DNA of 7,029 bases, from positions 1 through 7,029 of the forward strand of contig JBGVTO010000261.1 in assembly GCA_041862635.1 (NCBI GenBank), read 5' to 3'. Shown one piece after another: positions 1 to 5,526 of this stretch. The position numbers were made by a program, and so were the translations under genes. Origin of the DNA: NIOZ-UU13 sp041862635 (GTDB taxonomy: Bacteria; Planctomycetota; Phycisphaerae; Sedimentisphaerales; Anaerobacaceae). The notes under the pieces were generated by a model. The model saw only the letters and a program-made list of their open reading frames with translations, searched no databases and was not told the origin of the DNA. How positions within the stretch are numbered: position 1 is the first letter of the stretch; each line of letters starts with the position of its first letter.

Positions 1-275
1 TCATCTTGCTTCTTAAGATAGCACATACCCTGTCGATACATTGCCTGGGCGATGTGAGACCTCTGAGCGGAGCTGTCTGCGATTACCTGCCCATAGATTC
101 TGATAGCCGCATCAAGGTCACCGTCAATCTGCTCGGCGTACAGTCCTTCCTGCAGCAGAACACTTGCAGATTTGGCTCCGCTGCTTCGATTTGCGAAGCA
201 AGCCGGCGGGACGATGGAGCTAAGCAAGCCCACCGCCAGCAAAAAGATGATTGTGATGTTCTTAAACCTTTCCAT
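1..275 (-). CDS. Secreted TPR-type protein, N-terminal part (runs off left edge)
   Basis: The complement of 275-273 is an ATG that opens a frame with no stop to the window edge (91 codons plus two bases). The start is set by a strong Shine-Dalgarno sequence, GAAAGGAG on the minus strand (290-283), seven bases upstream. Residues 1-28 form a signal peptide: a basic start (MERFKN), a hydrophobic core (ITIIFLLAVGLL) and a likely cleavage site after ACFA. Residues 37-91 hold a helical hairpin with tetratricopeptide character: LLQEGLYAE, then GDLDAAIRIYGQVIAD, then HIAQAMYRQGMCYLKK. The protein is probably periplasmic or surface-exposed and binds other proteins. This helical start followed by TPRs is common in large planctomycete secreted proteins, but the part that would give a function lies outside the window. 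It is transcribed away from the gene at 982. I am confident that it is a real gene and not of its role. Confidence 0.82.
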   Translation of the reverse strand, partial: MERFKNITIIFLLAVGLLSSIVPPACFANRSSGAKSASVLLQEGLYAEQIDGDLDAAIRIYGQVIADSSAQRSHIAQAMYRQGMCYLKKQD

Positions 276-313
276 AATCGTGCTCCTTTCAAATAGATTA
301 ATAAAAAATGGTT

Positions 314-342
314 AATTTAACAAGAACAATTATGACAACCAA
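314..342 (-). promoter_or_regulatory. Candidate promoter for the leftward TPR gene
   Basis: On the minus strand a TTGGTT -35-like box (342-337) and a TAAATT -10-like box (319-314) are separated by 17 bases. This would start transcription about 30 bases before the ATG at 275. Each box matches the sigma70 consensus only partly, and the region is AT-rich, so this is a weak call. Confidence 0.33.
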
Positions 343-344
343 GT

Positions 345-366
345 GTTACCGTTTTGTTACGGTTTT
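345..366. repeat. 11-bp imperfect tandem repeat that can form a small hairpin
   Basis: GTTACCGTTTT (345-355) is followed directly by GTTACGGTTTT (356-366), with one difference. The same bases contain the inverted pair ACCGT/ACGGT (348-352 and 359-363). On the plus strand the hairpin is followed by a T-rich run (363-376). It lies just upstream of the candidate minus-strand promoter, so it could be an operator or a weak terminator. Nothing in the sequence decides between these. Confidence 0.4.
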
Positions 367-812
367 GTACTTTTTTCGTTATTTTTTCACGTATTGCAGA
401 ATGGAAATCCGAAAAGCAAGTGCACTTTTGAGCCGAATAAGATAATATTTTAATACGCTTGTTCTTGAACCCGCACCAATCGGTCTGCTCAATTGGTACG
501 GAACGAACTTCGAGCGAAATCTTTCGTCAGATAAGAATAATGTTAGGTTCACTTCGGAAATTATCAAGTCAGGATATTGGTGGTGCGTTGTTTGCAGCTC
601 TCGAAAAATATCGGCCCTGTTCCCTGTTACTATGGCTACGCCAAAAGCCGGAGCACCTCCCGATCCTGCTCAGCCCTGGCTGACCGAACGCGAATAATCC
701 GCCCAAGGCGGACCGCTTTAGCCCTATAATGCTGATGCACACGCGTCTGACAGGTGCGTTGCAATCCAAAAAACAAATACTTTTTTAACAAAAAGCTTCG
801 TTTTGCAGTTAG
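367..812. other. Intergenic stretch without a supported gene; two weak open frames
   Basis: No frame here has both a start codon with a ribosome binding site and a recognisable protein. Two overlapping frames look mildly protein-like. The plus frame is open from 446 to a TAA at 695-697 but has no ATG before 632; its end reads MATPKAG...QPWLTERE. The minus frame is open from 669 to a stop at 381-379, has no ATG, and ends in a basic tail (SALAFRISILQYVKK). At most one can be real, and either could be a decayed gene remnant. A perfect TATAAT at 725-730 has no matching -35 box. Confidence 0.4.
698..712. repeat. TCCGCC/GGCGGA mini-hairpin
   Basis: TCCGCC (698-703) and GGCGGA (707-712) form a perfect six-pair stem with a CAA loop. 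The same stem with a GTA loop occurs in both copies of the 111-bp repeat at the right end (6809-6823 and 6920-6934). It is therefore a member of a dispersed small hairpin family. No T-tract follows, so it is not a typical intrinsic terminator. Confidence 0.6.
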
Positions 813-882
813 CCCCGTTAGAAAACAAAAATCCCGATACAATCGGGATAGTAATCCTTCTGTCGATTTATTTCTAACGGGG
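813..882. repeat. Dispersed palindromic element, intergenic copy
   Basis: CCCCGTTAGAAA (813-824) is repeated in perfect inverted orientation at 871-882. Inside it lies a second perfect hairpin, ATCCCGAT (831-838) with ATCGGGAT (842-849) around an ACA loop. The 11-base core CCCGTTAGAAA also forms the arms of the element inserted in the coding region at 1316-1379, so the two belong to one family. Read on the minus strand, this copy gives the peptide NPVRN near one end, the same word the inserted copy gives on the plus strand. It has no coding capacity of its own and resembles a MITE- or REP-like non-autonomous element. Confidence 0.85.
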
Positions 883-888
883 TTAAGC

Positions 889-917
889 TTGATTTTTCCA
901 TCTACGATATTTAAGAT
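889..917 (+). promoter_or_regulatory. Candidate promoter for the PD40-TPR gene
   Basis: TTGATT (889-894) and TAAGAT (912-917) are separated by 17 bases, each matching four of six sigma70 consensus positions. The predicted start near 924 gives a leader of about 60 bases. That leader includes a five-pair hairpin, GAGCT (940-944) with AGCTC (951-955). The promoter abuts the right arm of the palindromic element. This is a weak call. Confidence 0.38.
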
Positions 918-981
918 ATGTAATCTGCTTGACTTACGTGAGCTGAAACGAGCTCTGAGCCAGCCGATGGATAATTCATAA

Positions 982-3384
982 ATGGTGATAACAAATATGC
1001 GCAAGCCAATCATGTATCTTGCCCGCCGTAGCTCGCTTGGTGGAGCAAAGTCGCGACAGGTTATGGGCATTATCGTAGTAGCTGTTGTCGTGGTCATACT
1101 AATTGCTCTCTACGTGCCCGGGCCTCGGATAGAGAATATATTAGCACTTTATCGGGATGATACCGAATACAATGGCTTAACGATTAGTTACCCTCTTAAT
1201 GAGACGCTTTTTCCACCGGAAATTGTGTCCCCTACATTTCATTGGGAAGATGCTAACTCGACTTCTGACACCTGGCTTATAACCATCAAGTTCCAGGACG
1301 ACCAGGGTCGTATGAATCCCGTTAGAAATTCCAAAAGGGGTGAGAATGCCGGCCAAAAAGCGAAGATTTCTAACGGGATGAATTTCCTCGTCCGGGAAAC
1401 CCGGTGGACGCCCAAGACGAAACATTGGGAAACCATAAAAAAACGCTCCCTGGAAAAGCAGGCAATAGTTACTATCCTGGGCGTTAATCGCTGGAACCGG
1501 GGAAAAATCCTCTCGGCGGGCAAAATCTCAATCAAAACATCCAAAGACCAGGTTGGAGCACCACTGTTTTATCGGGAAGTGAATCTGCCCTTTATTGAAG
1601 CCGTCAAGGACCCCTCGCAAATCCGGTGGCGTTTTGGCACCATCTCTTCGCCGAAACAGCCTCCGATTGTCCTTGATAAAGTGCCGGTTTGTGGAAACTG
1701 CCATTCCTTTTCCGCCGATGGCAAAGTCCTCGCAATGGATGTGGATTATGCCAACAGTAAAGGCTCATACGTTATCACACGCACCGCAGAGCAAATGCTT
1801 CTTGCCACCAGTGATATCATAACGTGGGATGATTACAGGAAGCAAGACGGGGAGCAGACCTTCGGACTGCTTTCTCAGGTCTCTCCGGACGGCAGGTTTG
1901 TCGTCAGTACGGTAAAGGACAAATCCGTTTTTGTTCCGATGCCGCCTCTGGCCTTCTCTCAATTATTTTTCCCCGTCAAAGGCATCTTGTGCATATATGA
2001 CACACAAACACGTACTTTCCGGTCATTGCCGGGAGCGGATGACCCACAATACGTCCAGAGCAACCCGGCCTGGAGCCCCGATGGCAAATACATCGTTTTC
2101 GCCAGAGCCAAAGCGTACGACCTCAAGCATACCGAGGGCAAGGGCAAGGTGCTTCTGACCCGCGAAGAGTGCAGGGAATTCACCGAAGACGGAAAGCCGT
2201 TTTTGTTCGACTTATACAGGATTCCGTTTAATGACGGAAAAGGCGGCAAGCCTGAACCGATCAAAGGCGCTTCGGCCAACGGCATGAGCAACTTCTTTGC
2301 AAAGTATTCGCCCGATGGCAAATGGATTGTCTTCTGCAAAGCCAAAAGTTATATGCTCCTTCAGCCCGATAGTGAGCTTTATATCATACCGGCCGAAGGA
2401 GGCAAGCCCAGAAGACTGCGGGCCAACACAACCAGGATGAACTCCTGGCATAGCTTCTCTCCAAACGGCAAATGGCTGGTATTCTCTTCAAAAGCAAATT
2501 CAGCTTATACCCAGCTTTTCCTCACCCACATCGACGAAGAGGGACAAAGTACACCTGCGGTTCTGTTATCGCACTTTACCTCCCCCGACCGGGCCGCCAA
2601 CATACCTGAGTTTATCAATACTAAGCCCTACGCCATCAGGAAAATCCACGAGAAATTCCTGAACGATTATTCTTTTGTAAGGGCCGGAAATGAGTTCTTC
2701 AAAGCCGGCGACACGGATAACGCGATACAGGAGTACAAAAACGCACTGGAGCTAAATCCGAACAACGCCGAAGCGCACCTCAAGCTCGGGTTTCTTTTCT
2801 ATAACGTCAAGCAAATGCATAAGGAGGGAATGGAACATTATTATAAGGCCATACAGCTTAATCCGGATGACCCCCGCATACATCACGATTTAGGTATGGC
2901 GCTGCTGCACCAGAGAAAATTCGACGAGGCCGTCAAGCATCTATCGGAGGCTTTACGACGTATGCCGGATGGCCTCGATAAACAGTACAACGCTGTGAAT
3001 ATGCACCATAATCTTGGCCGGGCGCTGTTTTACACGGGAAAGTCAAAACAAGCTTTGGTCAATTTCTCCGAGGCTCTACGCCTTGACCCGGATAATGCCG
3101 AAACTCACTATCACCTAGCCTTAGTGCTGGCTGAGCAGCGAGACCTCGACCAGGCCCTCAGGCATTACTCTATAGCTGTACGACTAAAGCCGGGTGTTGA
3201 CACATCGCCGATGCTGCATTACTTGCTGGCAATGAACTACGGGGAGGCACGCCAATTCCGCCAGGCCTCTCTGTTTGCCCAAAAGGCGCTCGACCTCGCC
3301 CGGGCCGCGGGAGACCAAAATTTCGCTCAGGAAATCAAAAAATGGCTCGAACTTTTCAAACAGCAAAGCGATCCTCCCCAATAA
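982..3384 (+). CDS. Membrane-anchored CxxCH, PD40-propeller and TPR protein
   Basis: This 800-residue protein has four visible parts. A basic N-terminus leads into one transmembrane segment at about residues 28-46 (IIVVAVVVVILIALYV), which should place the rest outside the cytoplasmic membrane. Residues 50-230 form a beta-rich domain I cannot name. Residues 237-241 are CGNCH, a CxxCH motif for covalent c-type haem, followed by SFSADGK. PD40/TolB-like blades carry SPDG or SPNG at 301, 365, 443 and 493. Five to six TPRs fill about 563-780 (for example DTDNAIQEYKNALELNPNN). The likely role is an exported scaffold with a possible haem; electron transfer is not shown. Met1 has only a weak ribosome site, while Met6 (997) has GGTGA eight bases upstream and may be the true start. 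Residues 112-133 are an inserted palindromic repeat. The protein type is familiar from planctomycetes, but its function is unknown to me. Confidence 0.9.
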   Translation: MVITNMRKPIMYLARRSSLGGAKSRQVMGIIVVAVVVVILIALYVPGPRIENILALYRDDTEYNGLTISYPLNETLFPPEIVSPTFHWEDANSTSDTWLITIKFQDDQGRMNPVRNSKRGENAGQKAKISNGMNFLVRETRWTPKTKHWETIKKRSLEKQAIVTILGVNRWNRGKILSAGKISIKTSKDQVGAPLFYREVNLPFIEAVKDPSQIRWRFGTISSPKQPPIVLDKVPVCGNCHSFSADGKVLAMDVDYANSKGSYVITRTAEQMLLATSDIITWDDYRKQDGEQTFGLLSQVSPDGRFVVSTVKDKSVFVPMPPLAFSQLFFPVKGILCIYDTQTRTFRSLPGADDPQYVQSNPAWSPDGKYIVFARAKAYDLKHTEGKGKVLLTREECREFTEDGKPFLFDLYRIPFNDGKGGKPEPIKGASANGMSNFFAKYSPDGKWIVFCKAKSYMLLQPDSELYIIPAEGGKPRRLRANTTRMNSWHSFSPNGKWLVFSSKANSAYTQLFLTHIDEEGQSTPAVLLSHFTSPDRAANIPEFINTKPYAIRKIHEKFLNDYSFVRAGNEFFKAGDTDNAIQEYKNALELNPNNAEAHLKLGFLFYNVKQMHKEGMEHYYKAIQLNPDDPRIHHDLGMALLHQRKFDEAVKHLSEALRRMPDGLDKQYNAVNMHHNLGRALFYTGKSKQALVNFSEALRLDPDNAETHYHLALVLAEQRDLDQALRHYSIAVRLKPGVDTSPMLHYLLAMNYGEARQFRQASLFAQKALDLARAAGDQNFAQEIKKWLELFKQQSDPPQ
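1316..1379. repeat. Palindromic element inserted in frame in a coding sequence
   Basis: ATCCCGTTAGAAAT (1316-1329) and ATTTCTAACGGGAT (1366-1379) are perfect 14-base inverted repeats, sharing the core of the element at 813-882. The insertion is bounded by the direct repeat ATGAAT (1312-1317 and 1378-1383), exactly 66 bases apart. It therefore adds 22 codons without shifting the frame. The added peptide begins NPVRNSK and ends KISNG, is basic and polar, and interrupts what would otherwise read QGRMNFLVRETRW. In-frame palindromic insertions in protein genes are known from the Rickettsia palindromic elements; relationship to those is not claimed. Confidence 0.88.
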
Positions 3385-3439
3385 AACAATAACGAGTATA
3401 GTGCTCTCGATTGAAAATTCCCGTTTGTTCCCGAACGTA

Positions 3440-3462
3440 GGGGCAACCCCATGTGGTTGCCC
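3440..3462. repeat. GTAGGG-type hairpin 1
   Basis: GGGCAACC (3441-3448) pairs perfectly with GGTTGCCC (3455-3462) around a six-base loop. It is preceded by GTAGGG (3437-3442), the same word that precedes the next hairpin. It lies 57 bases after the stop of the PD40-TPR gene. No T-tract follows, so it reads as a dispersed repeat more than a terminator. Confidence 0.6.
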
Positions 3463-3493
3463 TAATGCGTTGTTATTTCCAGGGATAGAAAAG

Positions 3494-3514
3494 GTAGGGT
3501 GTGCACTGCACACC
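3494..3514. repeat. GTAGGG-type hairpin 2
   Basis: GGTGTGCA (3498-3505) and TGCACACC (3507-3514) form a near-perfect palindrome with one central base. GTAGGG (3494-3499) opens it, as in the hairpin 57 bases upstream, although the stems differ. Confidence 0.6.
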
Positions 3515-3576
3515 GTCTGGCTGGAGTTTACTCCCGATGTTAGCTTACTTGCTTTTCTGCCGGGGGTCGGGGGTTT

Positions 3577-3627
3577 ACTCTAATGGGGCCTGCCCCCTTG
3601 TTTAGAGTGCTTTATACTCTAAGGGGG
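3577..3627. repeat. Mutually exclusive hairpins sharing one TTAGAGT strand
   Basis: TTAGAGT (3602-3608) can pair with ACTCTAA on its left (3577-3583), enclosing the small stem GGGGC/GCCCC (3585-3589, 3592-3596). It can instead pair with ACTCTAA on its right (3616-3622), extended by CCCCC (3593-3597) with GGGGG (3623-3627). Only one fold can form at a time. There is no T-run or following open frame to support true attenuation, so nested repeats are the simpler explanation. Confidence 0.5.
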
Positions 3628-3638
3628 TCATTCCGAAG

Positions 3639-3676
3639 CCCCTGCGTTTTGCTTCGCTTTTACGAAGCAGCAGGGG
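3639..3676. repeat. Large two-part hairpin
   Basis: CCCCTGC (3639-3645) pairs with GCAGGGG (3670-3676), and inside it GCTTCG (3651-3656) pairs with CGAAGC (3663-3668). Together this is a 13-pair interrupted stem. There is no downstream T-tract. It could stop transcription from 982 rightward, but the gene end is more than 250 bases away. Confidence 0.55.
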
Positions 3677-3683
3677 GCGCAAT

Positions 3684-3741
3684 CCTGATTCCCTGTTTTC
3701 CTGATAACCTCCAACCTGATTTCCTGTTCACCTGATAACCT
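3684..3741. repeat. 31-bp-period imperfect tandem repeat with CCTGATAACC
   Basis: Two 27-base units (3684-3710 and 3715-3741) match except at three positions, with a period of 31. Each ends in CCTGATAACCT. The ten-base word CCTGATAACC recurs at 6616-6625 and 6646-6655 in the other repeat-rich intergenic block. Confidence 0.6.
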
Positions 3742-3783
3742 ATTTAACTACTCACTAATTAACCAATTAACCCAAAAAACCCC

Positions 3784-3812
3784 TTGCCTTTCCCCTCGCT
3801 TTGTGTTATTTT
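3784..3812 (+). promoter_or_regulatory. Candidate promoter of unknown target
   Basis: TTGCCT (3784-3789) and TATTTT (3807-3812) are 17 bases apart. Transcription would begin near 3819, more than 500 bases before the next clear gene. The transcript would cover a stretch with several potential stems (3959-3974 and the palindromes at 3945 and 3987), so a non-coding RNA or a long leader is possible but unproven. Confidence 0.35.
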
Positions 3813-4281
3813 ACTTCCCTAAAGGCGTGAGGCGGACATCTTGAAGTGTGCAGCGAGATTAGAGACCTGTCCTGAGTGTAATCAAAGGATACGAAATTCT
3901 TTGACGGGAATTGCGGGTTTGGGTGCCTCGCCAGCACGCTTTCGGTTAGCTAACTTGGTCGCAGTTTAGTGCGAGAGAGTTGTCGTTAAATCAATTGATT
4001 TAGACGCGGATTTACACTGATTTCGATTAGTGAGGATTAAATCTTGTAGTTTCTGCTGGAATAGTTAGAATTGGTAGATCAATTGGAAGAAGAGAGAATT
4101 GCTGGTGATTTGCCACCGAGGTTTTTGGTCCAAGGGAGCTTCCTTTCAGTTGCATTTATGCTGGCGAACTCCTTGGCAAATACTGCAAGCTCTTTATAAT
4201 AGTATTCAAACCACGAAATTTGGCCTTAGTATTGCGCCTTTTTGCGCACAAACTAGAATTTTATGTGGATTAGTCTTTATT
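3813..4281. other. Gene-poor stretch upstream of the operon, with palindromes
   Basis: No gene is well supported. Visible structure includes GTTAGCTAAC, a perfect ten-base palindrome (3945-3954); the stem TCGCA/TGCGA (3959-3963, 3970-3974); TAAATCAATTGATTTA, a perfect sixteen-base palindrome (3987-4002); and the small stem TGCGC/GCGCA (4233-4248). One short plus frame at 4065-4199 reads like protein and is listed separately. Confidence 0.5.
4071..4199 (+). pseudogene. Possible short ORF or decayed gene end
   Basis: This frame, from a TTG at 4071 to TAA at 4197-4199, encodes about 42 residues including DQLEEERIAGDLPPRF and the hydrophobic SFLSVAFMLANSLANT. Upstream in the same frame are the stops TAG at 4062-4064, TAG at 4047-4049 and TAA at 4038-4040. 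There is no ATG near the start and only a weak GGA ribosome site. It may be the tail of a degraded gene or chance. I do not recognise it. Confidence 0.22.
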
Positions 4282-4309
4282 TTGAACCGCTTTTTTGCTA
4301 AAATATAGT
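4282..4309 (+). promoter_or_regulatory. Promoter of the three-gene operon
   Basis: TTGAAC (4282-4287) and TATAGT (4304-4309) are 16 bases apart, with four and five of six matches to the sigma70 boxes. Transcription would start near 4316, about 39 bases before the ATG at 4355. This is the only good promoter-like site directly before the operon. Confidence 0.6.
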
Positions 4310-4318
4310 ATAGTCTAC

Positions 4319-4339
4319 ACGGAATTATTCTGATTCCGT
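4319..4339 (+). promoter_or_regulatory. Leader hairpin at the operon transcription start
   Basis: ACGGAAT (4319-4325) pairs perfectly with ATTCCGT (4333-4339) around a seven-base loop. It begins within a few bases of the predicted transcription start and ends just before the ribosome binding site AGGAA (4341-4345). It could be an operator, a stability hairpin or a translational control site. Confidence 0.45.
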
Positions 4340-4354
4340 CAGGAAACAAAAAGT

Positions 4355-5140
4355 ATGAACGAAGAAGAACTCAAAAATCCGCCTATTATCGAAGCTTTAG
4401 TAGAAGTGAAGTGGGCCTTGACAAAGACCTCTGGGCTTAAGCCTATTGACCCGCACTACCAATTCCTACTTGGGAGTTTCTATGAGCGCATAAAAAAACA
4501 GTATCCTTTTCACCAACCTCTTCCGACGTCGTCAATTCCTGATGAGTTCACCGGCTCCGTTGTGAAACATCGGTTCCGCGTCGAAAAAGACAAGTGGCCA
4601 TTGATTCAAATTGGACCTGGAGTTATGACTGTTAATGAAACAGAAAAGTACACAACTTTCGAAAAATTCAAGCCTCTTGCGGTTAGGGCTATAAATGATT
4701 TATTCGAGGCTCATCCTAAGAGAGAGGATCTAGAAATCACAAGTTTGTTACTAAGATATATAGATGCTAAAGAGATAGACTATTCCCAAAATAATATTTG
4801 CAACTTCATAAGTGAGAAAATGCATGTTCCTATCGAATTGCCCGATTTTCTTTTCCAAGATGGGAGGTTGGAGGATACACCCACCAGCTTCTCTTGGCGA
4901 ACGTCTTTGCGATGTAACAATCCAGAAGGGATGGCAACCTTATTATTCTCTACGGGAACTCGGGCTGGAAAACCAGCGCTGATATGGGAAGAAATGCTTA
5001 AGTCAAAAGATGCCGATATTGATGATATGCCCGTCAAATTCGAGGCGTGGATAGATTCGGCTCACGAGATAGTCCATACTTGGTTTGATAAACTCATAGA
5101 AGGTGATTTGAAAGAGGAGTTTCAAAAAGATGAGTCATGA
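4355..5140 (+). CDS. TIGR04255 family protein
   Basis: This 261-residue protein has the features I associate with TIGR04255, a sporadically distributed family of about this length with no established activity. It opens with LKNPPIIEALVEVKW, the typical N-terminal strand, and ends in a helix of the form WIDSAHEIVHTWFDKLIEGDL. The middle contains GPGVMTVNE and LLLRYIDAKEID, consistent with family positions. No signal peptide or membrane segment is visible, so it should be cytoplasmic. The ATG is supported by AGGAA nine bases upstream. It is first in an operon: its last bases overlap the start of the next gene by 11. Patchy distribution and the methyltransferase start downstream suggest an accessory, perhaps defence-related, role, but that is inference. 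Family assignment rests on recall of motifs, not a search. Confidence 0.82.
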   Translation: MNEEELKNPPIIEALVEVKWALTKTSGLKPIDPHYQFLLGSFYERIKKQYPFHQPLPTSSIPDEFTGSVVKHRFRVEKDKWPLIQIGPGVMTVNETEKYTTFEKFKPLAVRAINDLFEAHPKREDLEITSLLLRYIDAKEIDYSQNNICNFISEKMHVPIELPDFLFQDGRLEDTPTSFSWRTSLRCNNPEGMATLLFSTGTRAGKPALIWEEMLKSKDADIDDMPVKFEAWIDSAHEIVHTWFDKLIEGDLKEEFQKDES

Positions 5141-5489
5141 AAATGGCACTACAGATTTGAAAAGGGATGAGTCACCGCTTACATCCCCGGCAAGCGACGT
5201 TCAAGAGGATATTACTTCTGAGACACTTGCAGAGCTGGAAATAAGTTCCAAAGACGTCTATGAACCTCATTCATGTTCAAGTGTTCTTGGTTCCTCAGAC
5301 CCTATGTCTGAAAAACCGGAGAGCCATAGTGTAGTTCTTAACACTTACGCAGTAGCAAGGAGATACAAAATAACATTAGCCCAAGCTCGCAGAATGGCGC
5401 TTAACGCTGCCAAAAGGGCTGAACGACGTCGTGTGCGTGCTCTGGAAAAGGAAGCCGAAATAGAACATTCGGCGGGGAACATAGAGTGA
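5130..5489 (+). CDS. Small operon protein with acidic N-terminus and basic C-terminus
   Basis: This 119-residue protein is not one I recognise. Residues 1-68 are rich in serine, glutamate and aspartate and low in hydrophobic residues, so probably disordered. Residues 69-112 look helical and strongly basic: YAVARRYKITLAQARRM, then AAKRAERRRVRALEKEAE. That half could bind nucleic acid or pack as a coiled coil. It starts inside the TIGR04255 gene (11-base overlap), with GAGGAG (5114-5119) ten bases before the ATG, so translation is probably coupled. Its stop codon TGA (5487-5489) overlaps a GTG that may be the original start of the next gene. Conserved spacing makes it a genuine gene. A regulatory or adaptor role is only a guess from charge and size. 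Confidence 0.72.
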   Translation: MSHENGTTDLKRDESPLTSPASDVQEDITSETLAELEISSKDVYEPHSCSSVLGSSDPMSEKPESHSVVLNTYAVARRYKITLAQARRMALNAAKRAERRRVRALEKEAEIEHSAGNIE

Positions 5490-5526
5490 TTTATGATTAC
5501 CCTGACAATTTATGATTACCCGGACA
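5489..5526. repeat. 19-bp tandem duplication at a gene start
   Basis: ATTTATGATTACCCTGACA (5489-5507) is followed directly by a copy with one change, T5503 against G5522 (5508-5526). The duplication spans the junction of the second and third operon genes and adds 19 bases, which is not a multiple of three, so it alters which start codon can be used. Confidence 0.9.

Noticed and set aside
83..292. 69-codon minus-strand frame over the left-edge gene
   Set aside because: It is out of frame with the signal-peptide gene at 1-275, which has the ATG, the Shine-Dalgarno sequence and TPR-like residues. This frame is its shadow.
379..669. Minus-strand open frame with a basic C-terminal tail, possible gene remnant
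   Set aside because: It has no ATG, no ribosome site and no family I can name. An overlapping plus-strand frame looks equally protein-like, so neither can be called.
725..730. Perfect TATAAT as a promoter -10 box
   Set aside because: The position 17 bases upstream reads CCCAAG, there is no extended -10 TG, and no gene starts nearby. The flanking GC hairpin also argues against it.
754..981. 75-codon plus-strand frame ending exactly before the ATG at 982
   Set aside because: It runs through the palindromic repeat at 813-882 and the promoter candidate at 889-917, has no ribosome binding site and shows no recognisable domain. The tight join to the next gene appears to be chance.
3639..3676. Intrinsic terminator of the PD40-TPR gene
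   Set aside because: The stem is strong, but no T-tract follows and it lies more than 250 bases after the stop codon, among other repeats.
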